A DNA stretch of 20,030 nucleotides, taken from NCBI GenBank assembly GCA_040377825.1, contig JBEINZ010000024.1:1-20030 (forward strand), in the 5' to 3' direction. A model generated the notes under the pieces. It did not search any database and had not been told where the DNA came from. It was given only the letters and a program-made list of their open reading frames with translations. The position numbers were made by a program, and so were the translations under genes. This DNA is from JBEINZ01 sp040377825. Lineage in GTDB: Bacteria; Pseudomonadota; Alphaproteobacteria; Rhizobiales; Ancalomicrobiaceae. Each line of letters begins with the position of its first letter. Position 1 is the stretch's first letter. Shown piece after piece: positions 14,439 to 20,030 of this stretch.

Positions 14439-15188
14439 TTATGAAGCAACAATCGGTACCGCGCGCTCAAGCCTTATTTCCTCAGGGGTGACGCTACAGG
14501 CATAGGCCGCGGCTTCAACACCGCCAGCCAAGGCCCGCTCGAATGCCCGCGCATAGGTCGGATCGATGTCGCTTGCGAGGGAAAATCGGTCCACGTCGCC
14601 GCGTTGAATGAGAAAGAGCATCAATGCGCGGTGACCTTGCGTCACTTGTTCAAGAAGCTCATCAAGGTGCTTGGCGCCGCGTGCCGTGACCGAATCTGGA
14701 AACTCGGCAAGACCTGATCTTCTCAGTAAATGCACATTCTTCACCTCGACATAAAGCCGTCCGCGCGCATCATCTTCGAGGAGCAAATCAACCCGAGAGT
14801 TCCGACCATAGGCGACTTCTCGACGCAGCCGCGCGTAGCCAGCGGCCTCCGGAGTAAGGCCTGCGCGAACGGCCTCCTCGACCAACCCGTTCGGATGCGC
14901 GGTGTTGATCCCGACCATCACGCCGTCGATTTCGACGATTTCCCAGGAGTAAGCTAGCTTCCGGTCCGGTTTGTCGGAGCGCGACAACCAAACGCGGGCC
15001 CCAGGTGGAGCGAGGCCGAGCATCGATCCGGGGTTGGCGCAGTGGGCGGTCAATGCCTCCGGTTCACTGCCGTTTGGCGCGTCGAGCACGACGTCGGCAA
15101 GAAAGCGCTTGTAGCGGCGGACAAGTCGGCCGGCGATGAGCGGAGTTGCAAAGCGCAAGTGGTCAGACCCATTTCTGACAAGAGACAC
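14439..15188 (-). CDS. sfsA: SfsA family DNA/RNA nuclease or DNA-binding protein
   Basis: Predicted protein of up to 249 aa. The family core is clear: LVRRYKRFLADVVL near the N-terminus, AHCANPGSMLGLAPPGARVWLS, the nuclease-like NSRVDLLLEDD...LYVEVKNVHLL segment and FPDSVTARGAKHLDEL. SfsA was named for a sugar-fermentation phenotype in Escherichia coli, and its restriction-nuclease-like fold suggests a nucleic-acid role. The start is uncertain. GTG 15188 follows AGGA too closely. TTG 15158 gives a protein beginning RFATPLIAGRLVRRYKRF, nearer the usual N-terminus. It heads the sfsA-map-radC block and diverges from the Anbu cluster. Confidence 0.9.
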   Translation of the reverse strand: MSLVRNGSDHLRFATPLIAGRLVRRYKRFLADVVLDAPNGSEPEALTAHCANPGSMLGLAPPGARVWLSRSDKPDRKLAYSWEIVEIDGVMVGINTAHPNGLVEEAVRAGLTPEAAGYARLRREVAYGRNSRVDLLLEDDARGRLYVEVKNVHLLRRSGLAEFPDSVTARGAKHLDELLEQVTQGHRALMLFLIQRGDVDRFSLASDIDPTYARAFERALAGGVEAAAYACSVTPEEIRLERAVPIVAS

Positions 15189-15239
15189 GTCCTAACACAG
15201 CGTCAGGCAGACGAGCGAGAGCGGGTGACGTCGAAAATC

Positions 15240-15247
15240 TGTATACA
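15240..15247. promoter_or_regulatory. TGTATACA palindrome in the divergent sfsA/ATP-grasp spacer
   Basis: TGTATACA is a perfect 8-bp palindrome, preceded by C. CAATA-ACGCAG-TATTG (15246-15261) and CTTCC-TGAC-GGAAG (15301-15314) are further inverted repeats in the same 189-nt spacer. The spacer must hold the promoters for sfsA (-) and for the Anbu cluster (+). The only other TGTATACA I found is at 18744, before the Anbu gene. An operator is inferred, with no protein named. Confidence 0.3.
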
Positions 15248-15377
15248 ATAACGCAGTATTGCACAAAAAACGCGCAAAAGACCCGGTCGTTGCGGATAAA
15301 CTTCCTGACGGAAGCTTGATGTGGGCTGGCATCGCTCGAACTGGCGTGAAATAAATGACTGAACCAAAGGGATATCC

Positions 15378-16868
15378 ATGGATGGAACCTCGATGATCGT
15401 AAAGGCCTACGACGAGATGACGGCGCATGGCGAGGGGGTGCGGGCGGGTTACGAGGTTGTGAATGCTTGGCTAAACGCTACTCCGGCGGAACTCCTACGC
15501 CAGCGTCAGCAAGAAGCCGAACTGCTCTTCCGGCGCATCGGCATCACCTTCGCGGTCTATGGCGATGCCGAAGGCGAGGAGCGACTGATACCGTTCGATA
15601 TCGTGCCCCGCATCCTCACGCGCCCGGAATGGGACAGGCTTTCGAAGGGCTTGGAGCAGCGCGTGAGCGCGCTCAACATGTTCCTAAAGGATGTTTACGG
15701 CCGCGGCGAGTGCATCAAGGCTGGGATCATCCCCGAGGATCTGGTTTATCGGAATCCTTACTTCCGACCGGAAATGCAGGGGCTTCGCCTGCCTCACGAC
15801 ATCTATGTGATGATCTCGGGGATCGACATCGTTCGCGTCGACGCGGATACATTCTACGTTCTGGAAGATAACGCGCGCACACCATCGGGGGTCTCCTACA
15901 TGTTGGAGAACCGAGAGGTCATGATGCGTATCTTCCCGGACCTATGCGCCGGTCACCGCATCGCTCCGGTGGAAAACTACACCGACGAGCTGCTGGCGAC
16001 GCTGAAGTCGGTCGCCCCGGTGTCCGCGTCGGGAGAGCCGAACGTGGCCCTGCTAACGCCTGGGCCGTTCAATTCGGCCTACTACGAACACTCGTTCCTC
16101 GCCGACAAGCTCGGGGTCGAGTTGGTCGAGGGCCGCGATCTTTATGTACGTGACAATATCGTTTATATGCGCACGACCGAGGGCCCGAAGCGCGTCGATG
16201 TCGTTTATCGACGGTTGGACGACGATTTCATTGATCCCCTCGCCTTCCGACCGGATTCGATCCTTGGCGTCCCTGGCCTCTTGTCAGCGTACCGTTCCGG
16301 CAACGTAACCCTGGCCAACGCGGTTGGAACCGGCGTCGCCGACGATAAGGCGGTTTACAGTTACATGCCTGAAATCATTCGCTTCTTTACTGGCGAAGAT
16401 CCAATTTTGCGGAATGTTCCAACATGGCGTTGCCGCGAGCCGGACGCGTTGAAGTATGTGCTCGAACATCTCCCCGAACTGGTCGTAAAGGAAGTCGACG
16501 GCTCGGGCGGATACGGGATGCTCGTCGGACCGAAAGCCGACAAAGCGACGATCGAGGTGTTCCGGGCAAAGCTCGGACGCGATCCCGGGAAATTCATTGC
16601 GCAACCGACCCTCGCGCTATCCACCGTGCCAACCTTCGTCGGCGAGGGCGTCGCCCCGCGCCACGTCGATCTGCGCCCCTATGTTTTAAGCGGTGCTCAG
16701 GGTATCCGGACCATTCCCGGCGGCCTGACACGCGTGGCGCTTAGGGAAGGATCCTTGGTGGTGAACTCAAGTCAGGGCGGCGGCACGAAAGATACCTGGA
16801 TCGTGGACGTTCCGGGGGCCGCGACAGCGATGCAGTCGCAAAAACAGACGGAACTCGAACTCAATTGA
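15378..16868 (+). CDS. Circularly permuted ATP-grasp protein (Anbu-cluster)
   Basis: Predicted 496-aa protein of the circularly permuted ATP-grasp family (PF04174). Recognisable parts are GITFAVYGDAEGEERLIPFDIVPRI near residues 55-78, the DNARTPSGVSYMLENR motif from about residue 164, and the glycine loop EVDGSGGYGMLVG around residue 375, which would bind ATP phosphates. ATP-grasp enzymes join a carboxylate to an amine through an acyl phosphate, so a peptide or amide ligase is the expected role; the substrate is unknown. ATG 15378 has AAGGGA six bases upstream. It is the first gene of a co-directional four-gene set with alpha-E, transglutaminase-fold and Anbu proteins; the alpha-E gene starts 40 nt later. 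Confidence 0.92.
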   Translation: MDGTSMIVKAYDEMTAHGEGVRAGYEVVNAWLNATPAELLRQRQQEAELLFRRIGITFAVYGDAEGEERLIPFDIVPRILTRPEWDRLSKGLEQRVSALNMFLKDVYGRGECIKAGIIPEDLVYRNPYFRPEMQGLRLPHDIYVMISGIDIVRVDADTFYVLEDNARTPSGVSYMLENREVMMRIFPDLCAGHRIAPVENYTDELLATLKSVAPVSASGEPNVALLTPGPFNSAYYEHSFLADKLGVELVEGRDLYVRDNIVYMRTTEGPKRVDVVYRRLDDDFIDPLAFRPDSILGVPGLLSAYRSGNVTLANAVGTGVADDKAVYSYMPEIIRFFTGEDPILRNVPTWRCREPDALKYVLEHLPELVVKEVDGSGGYGMLVGPKADKATIEVFRAKLGRDPGKFIAQPTLALSTVPTFVGEGVAPRHVDLRPYVLSGAQGIRTIPGGLTRVALREGSLVVNSSQGGGTKDTWIVDVPGAATAMQSQKQTELELN

Positions 16869-16908
16869 TCGCGTGCCGAGTGGCGCAATTCTGGAGTAAC
16901 TCCGTCCG

Positions 16909-17850
16909 ATGCTAAGCCGCACAGCCGATAGCCTCTTTTGGCTCTCCCGATATGTCGAACGCGCCGAAAACACGGCACGGATCATAGACGCCGCCTCTCG
17001 CCTCGCGGCACTACCGGCAGGCTACGGCGGATCCACGAATGAATGGGAATCCGCGCTTGCCGCCACCGGATGCCTTGAAGCGTTCAATCGTGTCCATGAA
17101 GTCGCAACGGCAGAGACCGTCGTCGATTTTCTGGTCTTCTCCACGCAGAATCCGTCCTCAATCAAGAGTTGCATGGAGGTTGCTCGGTCCAATGCACGCT
17201 CGGTGCGCACCGCGCTCACCACGGAAATGTGGGAGACCATCAACTCGGCGTGGTTGGAACTGAAGAACCACTCAGCGCGCGACCTGAACCTCTCGCGGCT
17301 TTCGGACTTCCTGCGCTTCGTCAAGCAAACATCGCTGTCCTTCGACGGCTCGGGCTATCGCACGATGCTGCGCAACGACAGCTACTGCTTCTCCAGGGTC
17401 GGGGTCTATCTTGAGCGAGCCGACGCGACCGCGCGTATTCTCGATGTAAAGTATCACCTTTTGCTGCCGCCGGGTGCGCAGGTCGGCGGTAGCCTCGACT
17501 ATTTCCACTGGTCATCGATCCTGCGGTCCGTGTCGGCCCTGACGGCCTATCATTGGGTCTATCGTCAAAACCTGAAACCTTGGCTAGTCGCGGACTTGCT
17601 TATTCTCAACGCCCAAATGCCACGCTCGATTGCGTCCTGCTATGAAAACCTGACGCGCTATCTCGACTTGTTGGCACGCTTTTATGGCCAACAAGGGCCC
17701 ACCCAGCGCCAAGCCCGCGCGACATTCACGCGCCTGCAGAATGCCAATATCGACGATGTCTTTCAGTCCGGCCTGCACGATTACTTGAGCGCGTTTTTGG
17801 CTGAGAATGGCTCCTTGGGAAATCGGATCACGGAACAATATCTCGTCTGA
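16909..17850 (+). CDS. Alpha-E domain protein
   Basis: Predicted 313-aa all-helical protein of the alpha-E family (PF04168). It opens with MLSRTADSLFWLSRYVERAENTARIID, the family hallmark. Conserved inner segments include SARDLNLSRLSDFLRFVKQTSLSFDG and FSRVGVYLERADATARILDVKYH. The domain occurs almost only beside, or fused to, circularly permuted ATP-grasp proteins and is thought to act with them, but no activity has been shown. The length is normal. It lies 40 nt after the ATP-grasp gene and 39 nt before the transglutaminase-fold gene. Confidence 0.93.
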   Translation: MLSRTADSLFWLSRYVERAENTARIIDAASRLAALPAGYGGSTNEWESALAATGCLEAFNRVHEVATAETVVDFLVFSTQNPSSIKSCMEVARSNARSVRTALTTEMWETINSAWLELKNHSARDLNLSRLSDFLRFVKQTSLSFDGSGYRTMLRNDSYCFSRVGVYLERADATARILDVKYHLLLPPGAQVGGSLDYFHWSSILRSVSALTAYHWVYRQNLKPWLVADLLILNAQMPRSIASCYENLTRYLDLLARFYGQQGPTQRQARATFTRLQNANIDDVFQSGLHDYLSAFLAENGSLGNRITEQYLV

Positions 17851-17889
17851 TAACGACGCCTTCGGCCCACCGCGCGTTGCGAGCACACC

Positions 17890-18708
17890 ATGCGACTTCG
17901 CATCACCCACGAGACGGTCTTTAGTTTCGAAACGCCCGCGACCTACGCGATCCAAACGCTGCGTCTGACGCCGCGTGGCTCCGCGCAGCAATATGTGTCG
18001 GATTGGCGTATCGACGTTAGCCGCGACTGCCGCCTTGCGCAGATCGAGGATCCCTTTGGAAACGTGACGACATCGTTCTCGATCGACGGGCCGATCGAGG
18101 AGCTTTCCATCGTGGCGTCTGGCGAAGTCACCACGGAAGAAACCAACGGCGTCGTCGCTGGAATACCCGAGCGGCTCCCGCTGATGCTCTATCGCCGCGA
18201 CACCGCCTTAACCAAGCCGAGCCCGGCAATTCGTGGCTTCGCCGAAAAAGTCCGCTCGACGGTCGCTCAGAATGATTTGGCGATGCTTCACGGTCTGATG
18301 GACGCGCTCCATGCCCATCTCGATATCGTCGACGCCGACGGTGAGCCCGACACGAGCGCGGACGACGTTTTCACCGCCGGCAAGGGGTCGATCGCGGACG
18401 CGGCGCATGTGTTTGTCAGCGCGGCGCGCGCGCTGGAGATTCCCGCCCGGTTCGTGTCGGGCTACCTGCTTCGCGACGATGGCGCACCATGCAACGCTGG
18501 CCATGCCTGGGCGGAAGCTTATGCCGGATCGGGGCTCGGTTGGGTCGGCTTCGATCCGTCGCAAAAAATCTGCCCAACCGATTCCTATGTCCGCATGGCG
18601 AGCGGCCTCGACTATCTCGACGCAGCGCCAATTCGCGGCACGCGCTATGGCGGGACAGGGGAAACCGTCTCCGTCACGATCCGGTTGGAAAACGCCGGTC
18701 CCTTTTAA
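17890..18708 (+). CDS. Transglutaminase-fold protein lacking the catalytic cysteine
   Basis: Predicted 272-aa cytosolic protein. The N-terminal bacterial transglutaminase beta domain runs from MRLRITHETVFSF to about residue 100. The transglutaminase-like core follows at about 130-235, with IPARFVSGYL and GHAWAEAY. In active relatives the core carries the segment GVCQDxAH. Here it reads GSIADAAH, so Ile168 takes the place of the nucleophile cysteine. His205 and Asp222 (GFDPSQ) are kept. Cys201, four residues before the histidine, is unlikely to substitute because it lies on a different strand. The protein is therefore probably a binding or scaffold member rather than a peptidase. The frame is intact, with no sign of decay. 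It is third in the Anbu cluster; 136 nt with a 52-nt repeat separate it from the Anbu gene. Confidence 0.88.
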   Translation: MRLRITHETVFSFETPATYAIQTLRLTPRGSAQQYVSDWRIDVSRDCRLAQIEDPFGNVTTSFSIDGPIEELSIVASGEVTTEETNGVVAGIPERLPLMLYRRDTALTKPSPAIRGFAEKVRSTVAQNDLAMLHGLMDALHAHLDIVDADGEPDTSADDVFTAGKGSIADAAHVFVSAARALEIPARFVSGYLLRDDGAPCNAGHAWAEAYAGSGLGWVGFDPSQKICPTDSYVRMASGLDYLDAAPIRGTRYGGTGETVSVTIRLENAGPF

Positions 18709-18742
18709 GGACATGCGCCTGTTTGCGACGTCGCAGGCTCCC

Positions 18743-18752
18743 CTGTATACAG
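18743..18752. promoter_or_regulatory. CTGTATACAG palindrome before the Anbu gene
   Basis: A perfect 10-bp palindrome lies 35 nt after the transglutaminase-fold stop and about 93 nt before the Anbu start. It shares CTGTATACA with the spacer at the head of the cluster. A common operator is possible but untested. Confidence 0.3.
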
Positions 18753-18766
18753 CCAATCGGCGGGCC

Positions 18767-18818
18767 TAGAGCATTTCCCGACCTGATGGAATCATCCGGA
18801 CGGCAAGGACCGGCTCTA
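18767..18818. repeat. 52-nt TAGAGC palindromic element, copy B
   Basis: The ends are TAGAGC and GCTCTA, with an inner GATG-GAAT-CATC hairpin in exactly the same register as in the copy at 11241-11292. It occupies the spacer inside the Anbu cluster and may modulate read-through from the upstream genes into the Anbu gene. Confidence 0.7.
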
Positions 18819-18844
18819 AAGGCGCAATCGGAGCGTTTTTGACT

Positions 18845-19588
18845 ATGACTTACTGCTGCGGGATCCTCGTTAAAGACGGGCTCGTGATGATCGCGGACAC
18901 GCGCACGAACGCGGGGCTGGATAACATCGCGACCTTTCGCAAGCTGCATGTCTTCAAGTCGCCGGGTAAAGGGTGCATTGCCATCGCGACGGCGGGCAAT
19001 CTGGCCATCAGCCAGTCGATTATCTCGCTCGTCAATGAAGGATTCGAAAATCCGGAATCGGGCGAAATCGAAACGATCGAAACAGCTCCGACAATGTTTA
19101 AAGCCGCCCAGCTTCTTGGGCGCGCAATTCGCGAGGTCTATCGTCTCGACGGACCCATGCTCGAACAGAAATCGCTTAGCTTCGATGTCACGATGCTACT
19201 CGGCGGACAAGTCGATGGCGGACGACTTCGGCTTTTTATGGTTTACTCGGCGGGTAACTTCATCGAGGCGACGACCGATACACCCTATCTTCAAATCGGC
19301 GAACATAAATACGGCAAGCCAATCCTCGACCGGGCGATCAAATACGACGTCGAACTGCACGACGCTCTGAAAATCGGCCTCATTTCCATGGATTCGACGA
19401 TGCGCTCCAATCTCGGGGTTGGCATGCCGATCGATCTTGCGATCATGAAGCGCGGCGCGCTCGACACAGAGCTCGTTCACCGGATCGAGCCCGGCGAGCC
19501 ATACTTCCATGACCTCCGCGAACGCTGGTCGGCTGCCTTGCGCTCGGCCCATCAGAATATCCCGCGGCCGCCCTATGGCGTGCCTTGA
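18845..19588 (+). CDS. Anbu proteasome-like peptidase
   Basis: Predicted 247-aa N-terminal-nucleophile hydrolase of the Anbu group (COG3484), a bacterial proteasome relative distinct from HslV. ATG 18845 is the correct start: removal of Met then exposes Thr as residue 1 of TYCCGILVKDG, the required nucleophile. The frame can be opened at TTG 18839, but that would leave M-T before it and block the active site. Other conserved residues are Asp in ADTRTNAG and Lys in TFRKLHVF. The long C-terminal half, with SFDVTMLLGGQ, GLISMDSTMRSNLGVGMPIDL and the tail, is typical of Anbu. These proteins assemble into rings; peptidase substrates are unknown. It is the last gene of the ATP-grasp, alpha-E and transglutaminase-fold set and ends 22 nt from a convergent cytochrome gene. 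Confidence 0.93.
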   Translation: MTYCCGILVKDGLVMIADTRTNAGLDNIATFRKLHVFKSPGKGCIAIATAGNLAISQSIISLVNEGFENPESGEIETIETAPTMFKAAQLLGRAIREVYRLDGPMLEQKSLSFDVTMLLGGQVDGGRLRLFMVYSAGNFIEATTDTPYLQIGEHKYGKPILDRAIKYDVELHDALKIGLISMDSTMRSNLGVGMPIDLAIMKRGALDTELVHRIEPGEPYFHDLRERWSAALRSAHQNIPRPPYGVP

Positions 19589-19610
19589 TCGACCCATGCG
19601 CTAGAGCGGT

Positions 19611-20018
19611 TCAATTCACGCCATTCGCCGCTTGTACTGACCTGACATAGGCCAGGATGCGCAAGGCTTCGCCCTCCGTCAGGCCGACGGTCGCGGGCAT
19701 GTCGCCGAAGGACCAGTAGCGTGATTTTGCACCGCGCCTTGAGGCGAGAACGAAGTCGGCATCGGGAAGTTGCGCCCGTCCGTAGATTATATGAACGAGC
19801 GGCGGCCCGCGGTCCGAGCCGGATGCATTGTCGCCATGACAGGCGCGGCATTGCTCAGCGTAAATGCGTTCGCCCGCGCGGGCAATCGCATCCAACTCCG
19901 GAACCCGTATCGTCATGCCTGCATCCAGGCCCCCGCCGGTCGGCGGCGGGGCCAACGCCATCCATCCAGCCGCACCCGAAGCGGCCAGTAGACACAGAAG
20001 CCCACTCCACTTGCGCAT
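19611..20018 (-). CDS. Membrane-anchored or periplasmic monohaem cytochrome c
   Basis: Predicted 135-aa class I cytochrome c. Residues 1-22 are a signal or anchor segment (MRKWSGLLCLLAASGAAGW). The haem attachment motif is C57-R-A-C60-H61, with His61 as axial ligand, and Met107 in GDMPATV is the likely sixth ligand. A LTEGEALRILAYVRSVQ helix ends the domain. It would carry electrons in the periplasm, but partner and pathway are not visible and the upstream DNA lies outside the window. It converges on the Anbu gene. A TAGAGC half-element lies at 19602, in the 22-nt gap. Confidence 0.87.
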   Translation of the reverse strand: MRKWSGLLCLLAASGAAGWMALAPPPTGGGLDAGMTIRVPELDAIARAGERIYAEQCRACHGDNASGSDRGPPLVHIIYGRAQLPDADFVLASRRGAKSRYWSFGDMPATVGLTEGEALRILAYVRSVQAANGVN

Positions 20019-20030
20019 GTGACGCGCTTC

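Noticed and set aside
1..20030. CRISPR array, insertion sequence or prophage
   Set aside because: No regularly spaced direct repeats, transposase or integrase motifs, or phage structural genes were found on either strand.

Overview
The window looks like a piece of an alphaproteobacterial chromosome, most likely order Hyphomicrobiales (Rhizobiales). This rests on gene content and order seen in that group: PAS_5-type protein, cysE next to a DUF3126 gene, CHCC zinc finger next to a flavin monooxygenase, a CinA-like protein next to gpt, and sfsA-map-radC. Perfect CtrA-type boxes and short TAGAGC-ended extragenic repeats point the same way. The DNA is GC-rich apart from a few AT-rich spacers. No genus is claimed. 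I see no phage genes, transposase, CRISPR array or replication origin, so this is mostly ordinary core genome.

Layout. Positions 1-333 hold no supportable gene. 334-2831 (+) carries a PAS_5 protein, a protein with two PilZ domains that each keep cyclic-di-GMP motifs, a 495-nt spacer with an AT-rich part full of TTGAAT/ATTCAA words, and a secreted LapG-like cysteine proteinase followed by a clear terminator. 2940-3829 (-) is a gamma-carbonic anhydrase with a small membrane protein. Two TTAA-N7-TTAA boxes lie in the divergent spacer before an unrecognised membrane-anchored protein (4010-4696). DUF3126 and cysE (-) follow, then an enoyl-CoA hydratase-fold protein lacking both usual catalytic glutamates (+), an alpha/beta hydrolase (-), a NDUFS6-like zinc finger and a FAD monooxygenase (+), a molybdopterin-binding-domain protein, gpt and a small acidic protein (+).

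Positions 11127-11378 are a noncoding block with a long inverted repeat, a 52-nt repeat and a tRNA-Leu(UAA) gene. A minus-strand block follows: uxuA, radC, map and sfsA.

The most interesting part is 15378-19588 (+): a circularly permuted ATP-grasp protein, an alpha-E protein, a transglutaminase-fold protein and an Anbu proteasome-like peptidase. This four-gene association is known from comparative genomics, but its substrate is unknown; a peptide-ligation and peptide-hydrolysis system is the leading idea. Here the transglutaminase-fold member has isoleucine where the catalytic cysteine should be. The only two TGTATACA palindromes noticed in the window lie in the spacers before the cluster and before the Anbu gene. 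A monohaem cytochrome c (-) ends the window.
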